This document shows positions 9,229 through 18,847 of a DNA stretch of 64,000 bases, piece after piece. Positions within the stretch are counted from its first letter, which is position 1. The number at the start of each line of letters is the position of its first letter. The translations under genes and the position numbers were made by a program. Under the pieces are notes generated by a model that did not search any database, was not told where the DNA came from, and saw only the letters and a program-made list of their open reading frames with translations. Source of the stretch: Rhodobacter sp. (lineage in GTDB: Bacteria; Pseudomonadota; Alphaproteobacteria; Rhodobacterales; Rhodobacteraceae); assembly GCA_027490955.1 (NCBI GenBank), contig JAIXXB010000013.1, positions 62,001-126,000 on the forward strand. Direction: 5' to 3'.

Positions 9229-10413
9229 CTACAGCCCTTGCGCCGTGGCTGCAAACCAATCTGTTGGATCAACGGCATCTGCGCCGCTTCGCAATTCGAT
9301 ATACAGTGTTTCCGTCTCGCGCGAAGACATGGTTTGCGCGCCGCTGCCTTGGTCTGGGCTGCTTTGATCTGGGCTGCCTTGTTTGGCAGGGGCCAAAAGG
9401 TCGGCCGTGTCATTCACCGTTCCCCCCATAAGGCCCAAGGCCGCGCCTTTGGCGACGACTTCGCCCACCTCGCCGAACACATCACGTAGCCCCGCCAGAA
9501 CCAAAAGATACCCGTCCCCGGGTTCAATGATCATCACATTTCCGTAATCCAGCAGCGGGCCGCGATAGCGGATCGTTGCGGCCCATGGCGCTGTGACCAA
9601 GGCGGCAGGGCGGGTGGCAAGCGTCAGGCCCGGGCGGGCAACGCCGCGCGCATCCAATTCGCCCGGGCGCAGCAGCACTGTGCCAAGGCTGGGCAAATCA
9701 AGGCTGCCCTTGGCCGCGGCAAAGCCTGCCGTGGCGCTGGGGTCAAGGGCAAGGCCCGCCGCAAAGGCATCCAGCGTATCGGCGCTTTGCAGCAAATCGC
9801 GCAGCGTCTCAGGGTCTTCAGTAAAGCGGCGCGGCAATTCGGTGCGGTCGGCAATGGCTGTGGCCAGATTGGACCGCGCCTGCTGCGCGGCCCCCAGCCC
9901 TTTGGTCAGCGTTTGCCCCGCTTGGCGCTGCACACTGCGCAAATCGGCCAATTCTTGCAAGCGCGCGCGCAGGGCCTCTGCCTCGTTCTGCAAGGCGGGG
10001 GTGATTTCTGCCAGCATCATGCCCGCGCGCACCGACCCGATGGGGCCTGTGGGATGCAGCAGCAAAATCGGGGCAGGTTCGGCTTCGATGCGCGAGAGAA
10101 CACCCAAAAGCTGGGCAATCTTATCGCGCTGCGCCTCGAAGGCGGCGGTCAACTCGGCCTCGCGCTGTGCGCTTTGGCGCAGGGCTTCGCGCAGGGCGGC
10201 AAGCCCTGCCTCATAGGCGCGGATGGTTTGGGTCAGCGCGGTGATCTGATCGCGCCCGCCTTCGGCCGCACTCAGCGCATCCACAGCGGCGGCCAAATCT
10301 GCCGCTGCCTGCGCTGCATCTTCGGCCACGCTGGCGCGCGCGGCAGGCGCGGGCAAGACAACAAGCGCCGCGCCAAGCGCCAAACCGCAGGCGATGGCGC
10401 GCGCCTGCCTCAT
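9229..10413 (-). CDS. envC: Murein hydrolase activator EnvC-like protein
   Basis: This 394-aa periplasmic protein has a signal peptide (residues 1-27), a long Ala/Glu/Arg coiled coil (about 30-200) and a C-terminal LytM/M23-like domain (about 265-390). The LytM domain lacks the expected metal ligands: the usual HxH position reads LAG in the segment LLVLAGLRDVF. It is therefore probably an activator of amidases rather than an enzyme, as known for EnvC. The ATG at 10413 overlaps the gpmI stop by 4 bp and is followed by a good signal peptide; longer upstream readings have shadow-like composition. Confidence 0.86.
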   Translation of the reverse strand: MRQARAIACGLALGAALVVLPAPAARASVAEDAAQAAADLAAAVDALSAAEGGRDQITALTQTIRAYEAGLAALREALRQSAQREAELTAAFEAQRDKIAQLLGVLSRIEAEPAPILLLHPTGPIGSVRAGMMLAEITPALQNEAEALRARLQELADLRSVQRQAGQTLTKGLGAAQQARSNLATAIADRTELPRRFTEDPETLRDLLQSADTLDAFAAGLALDPSATAGFAAAKGSLDLPSLGTVLLRPGELDARGVARPGLTLATRPAALVTAPWAATIRYRGPLLDYGNVMIIEPGDGYLLVLAGLRDVFGEVGEVVAKGAALGLMGGTVNDTADLLAPAKQGSPDQSSPDQGSGAQTMSSRETETLYIELRSGADAVDPTDWFAATAQGL

Positions 10414-11945
10414 GGCATCATCAGGCTTTCGCCCGTCATTTCGGGCGGAAGGGGCAGGCCCATCAGCGCCAGCACAGTGGGGGCCAAATCGGCCAAGCGC
10501 CCACCTGCGCGCAGCTTTGCGCCCGCAGGCCCGCCCACCAGAATAACTGGCACGGGGTTGGTGGTATGGGCGGTGTGCGGCGCGCCTGTGATCGGGTCTA
10601 CCATCATCTCGCAATTGCCATGGTCTGCGGTGACAATCATCGCCCCGCCCACGCGCTCTAATGCGGCCAGCGCGCGGCCCAGACCTTCGTCCACCGCCTC
10701 GCAGGCCTTGATCGCCGCAGGCAGGCTGCCCGTGTGGCCCACCATATCGGGGTTGGCAAAATTGACCACAATCAGATCATAGCGCGCCTCGATGGCAGCA
10801 ACCAAATGATCGGCCACTTCGCCCGCGCTCATCTCTGGCTGCATATCATAGGTGGCCACTTTTGGCGATTTGGGCATAGCGCGATCTTCGCCCGCAAAGG
10901 GGGTCTCGTGCCCGCCATTCAGGAAAAAGGTGACATGGGGGTATTTTTCCGTCTCGGCCAGACGAAATTGGCGCAGACCTTTTGCCGCCACCCATTCGCC
11001 CAAGGAATTGCGGATATCACGCTTTGGAAAGGCGGTGGACAGATAGGCGTTATGCGCGGTGGAATATTCCACCATGCCAAGGCAGGCCGCCCATTTGGGG
11101 CGCGGGCCTGTGTCAAAATCGTGAAAGCTGGGGTCGGCCAGCGCTGCCATAATCTCGCGCGCGCGGTCGGATCTGAAGTTGAGGCAAAACAGCCCATCCC
11201 CATCTTGCGCGCCTTTGTATCCTGCAATGACAGTGGGGGCCAAAAACTCGTCCGTCTCGGCCTTGGCATAGCTGGCCTCAATCGCGGCCATCGGGCTGGC
11301 TGCCGCCGCGCCCTGCGCGCTGACAATCGCATGATGCGCCCGCGCCACGCGATCCCAGCGGTTATCGCGGTCCAGCGCCCAATAGCGCCCAATCACTGTG
11401 GCCACCGATGCCGCTGGCGGCAGGCTATCGGTCAGCGTTTGCATAAAGCCCATGGCCGAAGATGGCGGCACATCGCGCCCATCGGTGATGGCGTGGATCA
11501 CAACCGCAAGCCCCATATCCACCAGCGCCCGCGCCGTGGCGATCATATGGCTGATATGGCCGTGCACCCCGCCGTTGGACACAACCCCCATCAGATGCGC
11601 GCGCCCGCCCTTGGCCTTGACCGCCGCCGCAAAGGCCAAAAGCTCCGCGTTTTGGGCAAAGCTGCCATCCTCGATGGCCAAATCAATCGCGCCCAAATCC
11701 ATGGCCACCACGCGGCCTGCACCGATATTGGTATGGCCCACCTCGGAATTGCCCATCTGCCCGCGCGGCAGGCCCACATCAGGGCCAAAGGTGGTCAGCG
11801 TGGCATGGGGGCAGTCGCGCCACAGGCGGTTGAAATGCGGCACATTGGCCTGCGCTGGGGCAGAGGTTTTGGGATCAGGGCCAATGCCCCAGCCATCCAA
11901 AATACACAGAACAACGGGTTTTGGGGCGGCTGCGGGTTGTGCCAT
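10410..11945 (-). CDS. gpmI: 2,3-bisphosphoglycerate-independent phosphoglycerate mutase
   Basis: This 511-aa cytoplasmic enzyme interconverts 3- and 2-phosphoglycerate using a phosphoserine intermediate and Mn2+. It shows the N-terminal LCILDGWG metal site, the active Ser67 in GQMGNSEVGH, and C-terminal metal-site motifs NFANPDMVGHTG and TADHGNCE. Length is normal. The 3' end overlaps envC by 4 bp, the usual arrangement in this group, although the pathways are unrelated. Confidence 0.97.
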   Translation of the reverse strand: MAQPAAAPKPVVLCILDGWGIGPDPKTSAPAQANVPHFNRLWRDCPHATLTTFGPDVGLPRGQMGNSEVGHTNIGAGRVVAMDLGAIDLAIEDGSFAQNAELLAFAAAVKAKGGRAHLMGVVSNGGVHGHISHMIATARALVDMGLAVVIHAITDGRDVPPSSAMGFMQTLTDSLPPAASVATVIGRYWALDRDNRWDRVARAHHAIVSAQGAAAASPMAAIEASYAKAETDEFLAPTVIAGYKGAQDGDGLFCLNFRSDRAREIMAALADPSFHDFDTGPRPKWAACLGMVEYSTAHNAYLSTAFPKRDIRNSLGEWVAAKGLRQFRLAETEKYPHVTFFLNGGHETPFAGEDRAMPKSPKVATYDMQPEMSAGEVADHLVAAIEARYDLIVVNFANPDMVGHTGSLPAAIKACEAVDEGLGRALAALERVGGAMIVTADHGNCEMMVDPITGAPHTAHTTNPVPVILVGGPAGAKLRAGGRLADLAPTVLALMGLPLPPEMTGESLMMP

Positions 11946-12121
11946 GATCTGCCTCTTTTGCTTTTGCGTCTTCTACCCCTTTGGACAGGCCCGCGCAATC
12001 GGCCCTTCCTTGAAAAACTTGACAGCTTACACCCTAAGGCTGCATTGTTTCCTTGCGCCGCCGCTATGCGGGATCGGGGCGCGGCCTGCCGCATGTCTTT
12101 TTGGCCCGCTTTGGGGGAACA

Positions 12122-12592
12122 ATGCGCATTCATCTTATCCTATTGGCCACAGCCACCTGCCTAACGCTGCCCAGCGCCAGCGCCGCACAAGATTTGGTCG
12201 TGGCCTCGAAACCCGAGGCCATTGTCGCCCTTTTGCAAAAGGCGGGGATGCAGGCCACGCTTGACAAGGATGACGAGGGCAATCCGCTGATCTTGTCAGC
12301 CGCATCGGGGGCGAATTACGATCTGTATTTTTATGAATGCAAAGATGGCAAAGACTGCGGTTCGGTCGAGTTCAGCGCCTGTTTTGATATGCCAGATGGC
12401 GTGAAGATGGATGTGATCAACACGTGGAATTATGAATGGCGTTTTGGCAAAGCCAGCCTAGACGAGAACAACGATCCCTGCCTGCATATGGATGTGGAAT
12501 TGCTGGGCGGCGTGTCCGAACTGGCGTTCAACACCTCGATTGATACATGGACAGGCACTTTGGGCCGTTTCACCACCGCGATCGGATATTGA
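12122..12592 (+). CDS. Exported YbjN-domain protein
   Basis: This 156-aa protein has a clear signal peptide (MRIHLILLATATCL to about residue 22, ending SASAAQ). The mature part resembles YbjN-domain proteins: a predicted helix with KPEAIVALLQKAG, then a beta sheet with YDLYFYEC and WNYEWRFG. Four Cys in the mature part (two in YECKDGKDC) may form disulfides. The ATG at 12122 is preferred over an upstream one at 12053 because it opens the signal peptide and follows a GGGGGAAC stretch. The role is unknown. It is convergent with yciA and divergent from gpmI. Confidence 0.78.
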   Translation: MRIHLILLATATCLTLPSASAAQDLVVASKPEAIVALLQKAGMQATLDKDDEGNPLILSAASGANYDLYFYECKDGKDCGSVEFSACFDMPDGVKMDVINTWNYEWRFGKASLDENNDPCLHMDVELLGGVSELAFNTSIDTWTGTLGRFTTAIGY

Positions 12593-12692
12593 CCGCAACC
12601 GCGCGCGCGCCAAAAGCGGTTGCGCAGGCTGCGCGATTGGGATTGGCGCTGCGATAAAAGGCGCGGGCATGCCACAGCGACATCTGCGCTAT

Positions 12693-13103
12693 TTAGGCGA
12701 CAGGTTCAGGCACGGGGCGCGGCTTGCCTGCCTCGTCAATGGCGACAAAGGTGAACAAGCCTTCGGTCACCTTTTCGCGCGCCGACGCCTGCGCGCTTTG
12801 GCGGTTGCGCAAAACCCAAGCTTCAATTTGCAGCCCCATCGACGTGCGGCCAATGCGGGCAATATCGACATAGATGCACAGCACATCGCCCACTTTGACA
12901 GGGCGAATGAATTGCATCGCGTCAATCGCCACTGTGGCCACCCGCCCTTGGGCGCGCCCTGCTGCCACAATCCCTGCGGCCATATCCATTTGTGACAAAA
13001 CCCAGCCGCCAAAGATGTCGCCATTGGTGTTGACATCCTTTGGCATGGCCAAGGTGCGCAGCGTCAACTCGCCCTTTGGGGTTTGTGCGGATGGCGCGCT
13101 CAT
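12693..13103 (-). CDS. yciA: Acyl-CoA thioesterase, YciA/hotdog family
   Basis: This 136-aa single hotdog-domain enzyme probably hydrolyses acyl-CoA to free fatty acid and CoA. The motif LAMPKDVNTNGDIFGGWVL (28-46) is the family signature, with the catalytic Asp in GDIFGGW. The C-terminus ends with the typical FVAIDEAGKPRPVP. The start ATG at 13103 overlaps folC's stop by 4 bp; extensions further upstream are frame shadows of folC. It is last in an accD-folC-yciA run. Confidence 0.92.
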   Translation of the reverse strand: MSAPSAQTPKGELTLRTLAMPKDVNTNGDIFGGWVLSQMDMAAGIVAAGRAQGRVATVAIDAMQFIRPVKVGDVLCIYVDIARIGRTSMGLQIEAWVLRNRQSAQASAREKVTEGLFTFVAIDEAGKPRPVPEPVA

Positions 13104-14380
13104 TCGTTTTCCCGCAAGATTGTGCCTGCCAGATAAAGCGATCCGCAGATCAGCACCCGCGCATGGGGCGATGCGGCGGCAATATCGGCCAAAGCCTCGG
13201 CCACCGATGGGGCCACGCTGGCGGTCAGCCCCGCCGCGCTGGCCGCAGCAGCGGTCGCCTCGGCGGGCAGGGTGTTCACCTCGTTTGGAATGGACACAGC
13301 GCGCAGGGTTTTGGCATGGCCTTTCAGCGGCTCCATATAGCCGCGCACATCTTTGGTGTTCAGCATGCCGCAAATCAGATGCGTCTCGCGCGCAGGCAGG
13401 CGCGCCAGCGTGGAGGCCACGGCCTCGCCGCCCGCAGGGTTATGCCCGCCATCAAGGAACAATTCCACCGATGGGGCCAAATCCACCAGCGGCCCTCGGC
13501 GCAGACGCTGCATCCGCGCGGGCCATACAGCGCGACTGACAGCCGCCTCGCAGGCCGCATCCCCCATGCCCATATGCCGCAGCACCGCCAGCGCCGCGCC
13601 CGCATTTTGCACTTGGAATGGGCCGATCAGATTGGGCAATGGCAAATCCAAAAGGCCGCGCTCATCCTGAAACACCAGACGTCCGCCCTCTTCGCCCACA
13701 TGCCAGTGCTGACCATAAGCCAGAACAGGCGCGCCCAGACGCGCGGCGACACCCTCGATCACCGCCAAGCCTTCGGGCATTTGCGGGCCTACAACCACGG
13801 GCACACCGCGCTTGATGATCCCTGCCTTTTCGCCCGCAATCGCGCCCACAGTATCGCCCAGAAACTGCTGATGATCCAGCGAGACGGGGGTGATGACCGA
13901 CAGCATCGGCGTGATGACATTGGTGGCATCCAGCCGCCCACCAAGCCCCACCTCGAGCAGCGTGTAATCTGCCGCTGTGCGGGCAAAGGCCAAAAAGGCA
14001 GCGCAGGTGGTAATTTCAAAAAAGGTAATCTCACCCTGCCCATTGGCCTGCACACATTCATCCAGCAGCGCGGTTAAGGCGGGTTCCGAAATCAAATCCC
14101 CCGCAAGGCGAATGCGTTCGTGAAACCGCGCCAGATGCGGCGAGGTATAGGCATGCGTGCGGTGCCCCGCCCCCTCTAGCCCGGCGCGGATCATCGCCAG
14201 CGTGCTGCCCTTGCCATTGGTGCCCGCAATGTGAATGGCGGGGGGAATGCGCAATTCAGGATGGCCCAGCGCGTCCAGCAATCGGTGCACGCGGCCAAGG
14301 GTCAGATCAATGACCTTGGGGTGCAGCGTCATCATCCGCTGCAATACGGCGTCAGATCCGCCCGCGCCGTGTAATGTCAT
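13100..14380 (-). CDS. folC: Bifunctional dihydrofolate synthase/folylpolyglutamate synthase
   Basis: This 426-aa ATP-dependent Mur-ligase-fold enzyme adds glutamate to dihydropteroate and to reduced folates. The P-loop AGTNGKGS (52-59) is clear. The YTSPHL motif and the C-terminal LDGGHNPAG segment (with LICGMLNTKD nearby) are family hallmarks. It overlaps accD and yciA by 4 bp on either side. The accD-folC order is common in proteobacteria, so cotranscription is likely. Confidence 0.96.
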   Translation of the reverse strand: MTLHGAGGSDAVLQRMMTLHPKVIDLTLGRVHRLLDALGHPELRIPPAIHIAGTNGKGSTLAMIRAGLEGAGHRTHAYTSPHLARFHERIRLAGDLISEPALTALLDECVQANGQGEITFFEITTCAAFLAFARTAADYTLLEVGLGGRLDATNVITPMLSVITPVSLDHQQFLGDTVGAIAGEKAGIIKRGVPVVVGPQMPEGLAVIEGVAARLGAPVLAYGQHWHVGEEGGRLVFQDERGLLDLPLPNLIGPFQVQNAGAALAVLRHMGMGDAACEAAVSRAVWPARMQRLRRGPLVDLAPSVELFLDGGHNPAGGEAVASTLARLPARETHLICGMLNTKDVRGYMEPLKGHAKTLRAVSIPNEVNTLPAEATAAAASAAGLTASVAPSVAEALADIAAASPHARVLICGSLYLAGTILRENE

Positions 14381-15285
14381 GCTGTTTGCTCTTGCCCAAT
14401 CACGCCTGGCGGGGGCAAATCACCCTTAATCGCGGGGCTTTGGCGCATCAGCATCCGCAAAATGGTGATCAATTCGTCGCGCATGTCTTTGCGATGGGTC
14501 ACGCGGTCTAGCATGCCGTGATCCAGCAAATATTCCGCGCGCTGAAACCCTTCGGGCAGCTTTTCGCGGATGGTCTGTTCAATCACCCGCGCGCCTGCAA
14601 ACCCGATCAGCGCGTTGGGTTCGGCAATTTGCACGTCCCCAAGCATGGCATAGCTGGCCGTCACCCCGCCCGTGGTGGGATGCGTCATCACCACGATATA
14701 GGGCAGCCCCGCCTCGCGCAGCATTTGCAGCGCCACCGTGGTGCGCGGCATTTGCATCAGGGACAAAAGCCCCTCTTGCATCCGCGCGCCGCCCGATGCG
14801 GAAAACAACACGAAGGGCCGCTTCAGCTTGATCGCGCGTTCCGCCCCTGCGATGATGGCATTGCCCACATACATGCCCATCGATCCGGCCATGAACGCGA
14901 AATCCTGCCCTGCCGCAACAATCGGGGTGCGGCCCACTTCGCCCTCGGCCACCAGCATCGCGTCTTTCTCGCCCGCCGCCTTTTGCGCGGCTTTCAGGCG
15001 GTCTGGATATTTCTTTTGATCGCGAAATTGCAGCGGGTCATGCACAGGCTCGGGCACTTTGACCTCGGTAAAGATGCCCAGATCGAACAGCGCGTTGAAC
15101 CGATCACGCGGGCTGATGGCCATGTGATGATCGCAATTGGTGCAAACATTCAGCGCGGCGGCAAGTTCGCGGTGGAACAGCATCGTCCCGCATTCGGGGC
15201 ATTTCGTCCACAGATTTTCGGGCACATCCCGTTTGGAAAACAGGCTATCGATCTTGGGGCGAACGTAGTTGGTGATCCAGTTCAT
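14377..15285 (-). CDS. accD: Acetyl-CoA carboxylase carboxyltransferase subunit beta
   Basis: This 302-aa subunit forms, with AccA, the carboxyltransferase that makes malonyl-CoA for fatty acid synthesis. The N-terminal zinc ribbon is intact: Cys29, Cys32, Cys48 and Cys51. The carboxyltransferase core includes FSASGGARMQEG and HPTTGGVTASYA. Length is normal. It is the first gene of a minus-strand accD-folC-yciA operon, and its promoter must lie in 15286-15392, shared with the divergent small gene. Confidence 0.97.
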   Translation of the reverse strand: MNWITNYVRPKIDSLFSKRDVPENLWTKCPECGTMLFHRELAAALNVCTNCDHHMAISPRDRFNALFDLGIFTEVKVPEPVHDPLQFRDQKKYPDRLKAAQKAAGEKDAMLVAEGEVGRTPIVAAGQDFAFMAGSMGMYVGNAIIAGAERAIKLKRPFVLFSASGGARMQEGLLSLMQMPRTTVALQMLREAGLPYIVVMTHPTTGGVTASYAMLGDVQIAEPNALIGFAGARVIEQTIREKLPEGFQRAEYLLDHGMLDRVTHRKDMRDELITILRMLMRQSPAIKGDLPPPGVIGQEQTA

Positions 15286-15392
15286 AAGCTGCGGCCTTTT
15301 GATTTAGCTGGGTGTCAGTTAAGATGCTTTTGCAAGAATTGCAATCTGATGACGCCGCAGACAGGGCTTGATTTCCCACCGCCGCGCCACAG

Positions 15393-15614
15393 ATGCCGCC
15401 CATGCGCACCCCGCCCCTGCCCCCAGATGTGATCAGCGAAGTCATTCAAATGGCGCTGAGCGATCATGACAGCTTTGACGCCATTCGCGCGCTGCATGGG
15501 CTGGGGCCTGATGCGGTGAAAACCTTGATGCGCGAAAACTTGAAAACAGGCAGCTACCGCGCGTGGCGCAAACGGGTACGCCAGTTTAGCGACAGACGCG
15601 AGAGGTATAAATAG
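15393..15614 (+). CDS. TIGR03643/DUF2805-type small protein
   Basis: This 73-aa protein contains DVISEVIQMALSDHDSF (12-28) and a basic C-terminus with YRAWRKRVRQFSDRRERY. That pattern matches the small, widely distributed TIGR03643 family of unknown function, which looks helix-turn-helix-like and may bind nucleic acid. Two in-frame ATGs (15393 and 15402) are possible and neither has a strong Shine-Dalgarno. The gene is divergent from accD. Confidence 0.8.
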   Translation: MPPMRTPPLPPDVISEVIQMALSDHDSFDAIRALHGLGPDAVKTLMRENLKTGSYRAWRKRVRQFSDRRERYK

Positions 15615-15656
15615 CCGCCCGCCCATCGCGCCACAGGTCTGGCGCGCCAGCTTCGC

Positions 15657-16079
15657 CTAAACCCGCAAATGCCGTACCCTTGCCCCCCATTCAATCGCCG
15701 CTGCGTGCAGGCGGTCGATGTTCAACTCTTCGCGCACCTCTTCCAGCATGCGCAGTTCGATCTCGCGCAGCGTGCCATCCGCCGTGGCCACATCGCAGGC
15801 CAGCGCATAGGCGGTTTCATACAGCCGTTCGGGCAGCGCATCGCGGATCAGGCCGAACAGGGCATCCAGCCCATCTTCCACCTCGAACAGATCAAACACA
15901 GTTTGCGCCACCACGCGCAGACGATCCATATCATAATCGGCAAAGACGGGCATGTGGTTGACCATCCGCTGAATGGCCATCAATTCGGGGGTGCGCATCT
16001 GCTCGTCTGATGCCGACACCGCGATCATCACGGCGACAAGGGCATCTTGCACAGAAAGCGAGGCGGGGGTGTCGGCCAT
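15657..16079 (-). CDS. TerB-like (tellurite-resistance B fold) protein
   Basis: This 140-aa all-helical cytoplasmic protein fits the TerB/DUF533 fold. Helix pairs carry acidic repeats, ALVAVMIAVSASDEQM near 12-27 and ALACDVATADGTLREIE near 91-107; such acidic loops bind divalent metal in TerB relatives. No other ter genes are nearby, so a role in tellurite resistance should not be assumed. It lies between a small plus-strand gene and lysK, divergent from lysK. Confidence 0.8.
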   Translation of the reverse strand: MADTPASLSVQDALVAVMIAVSASDEQMRTPELMAIQRMVNHMPVFADYDMDRLRVVAQTVFDLFEVEDGLDALFGLIRDALPERLYETAYALACDVATADGTLREIELRMLEEVREELNIDRLHAAAIEWGARVRHLRV

Positions 16080-16183
16080 AGAAAACTCCTATTTACAGGC
16101 AGAATATTGACCCCGCGCGCGGGCGGCAATAGAGGAGTTGGGTTGCGCGCGATTTGGCGCGCAAAGGCATAGGGAATTTTGCG

Positions 16184-17764
16184 ATGACAGCGCTTCGTGA
16201 TGCAGGGATGAAATCCAAGGCTTGGCCCTTTGAAGAGGCGCGCGCCCTGCTGAAACGATACGAAAAGAAGGCCCCCGAAAAAGGCTATGTGCTGTTTGAA
16301 ACGGGCTATGGCCCATCGGGCCTGCCCCATATCGGCACTTTCGGAGAGGTGGCCCGCACCACCATGATCCGCCGCGCGTTCGAGGCGATTTCAGATATTC
16401 CCACGCGCCTGATTTGCTTTTCTGATGATGTGGACGGCATGCGCAAAGTGCCTGAAAATGTTCCCAATCAGGATATGCTGCGCCAGCATATGCAAAAACC
16501 GCTGACATCCGTGCCAGACCCTTATGGCCAGTTCGACAGTTTCGGCGCGCATAACAATGCGATGTTGCGGCGGTTTTTGGATACGTTTGGCTTTGAATAT
16601 GAATTTATCAGCGCCACCGAATTCTACAAATCGGGCCGCTTTGACGATACGCTGCGACTTGCCACCCAGCGTTATGACGCGATCATGAACATCATGCTGG
16701 CATCCTTGCGCGAAGAACGCCAGCAAACCTATTCCTGCTTTCTGCCGATCCATCCCGAAACGGGGCGCGTGTTGTATGTGCCGATGAAACATGTCGATGC
16801 GGCAAACCACACCATCACCTTCGATGACGAAGACGGGCGCGAATGGACGCTGCCTGTCACGGGCGGGCATGTGAAACTGCAATGGAAGCCCGATTTCGGC
16901 GCGCGTTGGGCCGCGCTGGGGGTGGATTTTGAAATGTATGGCAAAGACCATTCAACCAATACCCCGATTTATGATGGTATCTGCGAAGTGTTGGGCGGCA
17001 AGCGCCCCAACCATATGAGCTATGAGTTGTTTCTTGACGATCAGGGGCAAAAGATTTCCAAATCAAAGGGCAATGGCCTGACCATTGACGAATGGCTGAC
17101 CTATGCCGCCACAGAATCGCTTTCGTATTTCATGTATCAAAAGCCGAAAACCGCCAAGCGGATGCATTTTGATGTGATCCCGCGCGCGGTGGATGAATAC
17201 CACCAGCAACTGCGGGCCTATCCCGATCAGGACATTGATGCACAGGTGAACAACCCCGTTTGGCATATTCACCATGGCGCGCCGCCAGCCTCGAAAATGG
17301 TGGTCACATTCGGGATGCTGCTGAATCTGGCAAGCGTGGCAGGGGCCAAGGATGCTGCGGGTTTGTGGGGGTTCATCAAACGCTATGCGCCAGATGCCAG
17401 CCCCGAAACCAACCCCGATCTAGACGCCGCCGCAGGCCATGCCGTGCGCTATTTCACCGACAAAATCGCACCCACCCGTGTATTCCGTCTGCCCAATGAG
17501 ATGGAACGCGCCGCGATGGAAGATTTGCGCGCCCGCCTTGCGGCGTGGGATGGGCCAAGGGACGATGAATCGCTGCAAACCATGGTCTTTGCTGTCGGCA
17601 AAGACCACGGGTTCGATCCGCTGCGCGATTGGTTCAAAGCCTTGTATGAGGTGCTGCTGGGCGCCTCTGACGGCCCCCGTTTTGGCGGCTTTGTGGCGCT
17701 GTATGGAATATCCGAGACGCTGGCCTTGATGGACCGCGCATTGGCAGGGGAGTTGGTGGGCTAG
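16184..17764 (+). CDS. lysK: Lysyl-tRNA synthetase, class I
   Basis: This 526-aa enzyme charges tRNA-Lys. It has class I synthetase signatures, HIGT at 49-52 (within [10 protein letters not shown]) and KISKS at 290-294, so it is the archaeal-type LysRS-I that many alphaproteobacteria use instead of the class II enzyme. The ATG at 16184 follows an AGGGA about 8 bp upstream and gives the usual N-terminus; an in-frame start at 16154 lacks such a site. Its substrate tRNA-Lys(TTT) is encoded at 51049. Confidence 0.95.
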   Translation: MTALRDAGMKSKAWPFEEARALLKRYEKKAPEKGYVLFETGYGPSGLPHIGTFGEVARTTMIRRAFEAISDIPTRLICFSDDVDGMRKVPENVPNQDMLRQHMQKPLTSVPDPYGQFDSFGAHNNAMLRRFLDTFGFEYEFISATEFYKSGRFDDTLRLATQRYDAIMNIMLASLREERQQTYSCFLPIHPETGRVLYVPMKHVDAANHTITFDDEDGREWTLPVTGGHVKLQWKPDFGARWAALGVDFEMYGKDHSTNTPIYDGICEVLGGKRPNHMSYELFLDDQGQKISKSKGNGLTIDEWLTYAATESLSYFMYQKPKTAKRMHFDVIPRAVDEYHQQLRAYPDQDIDAQVNNPVWHIHHGAPPASKMVVTFGMLLNLASVAGAKDAAGLWGFIKRYAPDASPETNPDLDAAAGHAVRYFTDKIAPTRVFRLPNEMERAAMEDLRARLAAWDGPRDDESLQTMVFAVGKDHGFDPLRDWFKALYEVLLGASDGPRFGGFVALYGISETLALMDRALAGELVG

Positions 17765-17796
17765 CGCACAAGCCGCTAGCCCCAAGGCCCCAGCCG

Positions 17797-18765
17797 CTAG
17801 CCTTTAGGCACCAAAGGGAACCGCGCTGCCAGCCAATCCCCAATCTCGCGCTGCATCTGGGGTGCGGCCTGATCCAAACTTTGCACGCACAAGAACTTGG
17901 CAGATTTGGCTTGCTCTAGCTTTTTGCGAATCTTTTCGGGGCTATTGCGCGGGGACATGATGAACACAGCCTCGTTAACACCCAAAACCCTTGCCTTACC
18001 TGCAAGGATTTCCATGTGATCGCTAAGCGCCCAAGCAAATAACTTATCAGCACGGCGAAAGCGCACGCGGACAGACTCCAAATAAACACTTTCAAACTGT
18101 TCCATCGCGCGGGCGCATGTGGATTGGCGCAGGCAATAGGGGGCATGAAAGGGCATAAAGGTTTTGCCCCGCATCCCCGCAAGCCGCGCCGATTTACGGG
18201 CCTTTTCTTTCGAACGGACTGTGCGTTTGTGGATGGGCTTCCAAAAGTTCAGCGCGCGGTCAAGGGCGTTCAAAACGTCAAGGCTTGGCCCAAACCACTG
18301 CCCGCGCAGCACCACTTTGCCACCATCGAAAAAGTCTTGGGGCGTGCATGGGTTGGATAGGATGAAATCGTCATTCATCACCACAAACTGTTCGGCCAAT
18401 CCGGGAATGCGGTGCAGCATCAAATCAATAGAAGTGCTGCAAAACACGGGAAGAATATCGTCATAACCGCGAAAGATATCGCGGTGATCGACCAGTGTGA
18501 TTTTCTCGAACCCCGGCTCGCCTGCCGCGGCAATTTCCGCCAAGGCAGGCGGTGTTTGCGCATCGGTGACCACAAAGATCCGCCGCGCAAAAGGGGCGTG
18601 GCGCAGGATGGATAACAGGCAGTAACGGATTTCATCCAGCGCAGCAAACCGCGTTGTGCTGCCGCCCCAAACGCCCTGCGGCAGATATTTGGCGCGTTTG
18701 GCAGCATGGGCAGGGTCATTACCATCAACCCATGTGACTACAAAATCAATATCCTCGCCCTGCAT
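17797..18765 (-). CDS. Stealth-family sugar-phosphate transferase
   Basis: This 322-aa protein carries the conserved regions of Stealth proteins, which transfer hexose-1-phosphate to build phosphodiester-linked surface polysaccharides. CR1 is IDFVVTWVDGND (6-17). CR2 covers about 45-70, with YCLLSILRHAPFARRI and VVTDAQ. CR3 has FVVMNDDFIL near 130. No signal peptide or membrane helix is visible, so it should act on the cytoplasmic side. No capsule genes are adjacent, so the polymer it makes is unknown. Genes on either side are on the opposite strand. Confidence 0.88.
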   Translation of the reverse strand: MQGEDIDFVVTWVDGNDPAHAAKRAKYLPQGVWGGSTTRFAALDEIRYCLLSILRHAPFARRIFVVTDAQTPPALAEIAAAGEPGFEKITLVDHRDIFRGYDDILPVFCSTSIDLMLHRIPGLAEQFVVMNDDFILSNPCTPQDFFDGGKVVLRGQWFGPSLDVLNALDRALNFWKPIHKRTVRSKEKARKSARLAGMRGKTFMPFHAPYCLRQSTCARAMEQFESVYLESVRVRFRRADKLFAWALSDHMEILAGKARVLGVNEAVFIMSPRNSPEKIRKKLEQAKSAKFLCVQSLDQAAPQMQREIGDWLAARFPLVPKG

Positions 18766-18847
18766 ACACGCCTAGCCCCTGCATTTGACGTTTCGCTAAA
18801 CCATATTACCATCTAGGCCAAGGAGTTTCCGCGAAAGGATGACATCC

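Noticed and set aside
10414-10614. N-terminal extension of the EnvC-like protein
   Set aside because: It lies over the end of gpmI; the signal peptide begins at 10413.
10734-12164. 476-aa plus-strand frame opposite gpmI
   Set aside because: GpmI motifs on the other strand are complete; this frame has His/Arg/Gly-rich shadow composition.
17769-17810. Repeated AGCCGCTAGCC between lysK and the Stealth gene
   Set aside because: Only two short copies, no hairpin or T tract; too little to call a terminator or element.
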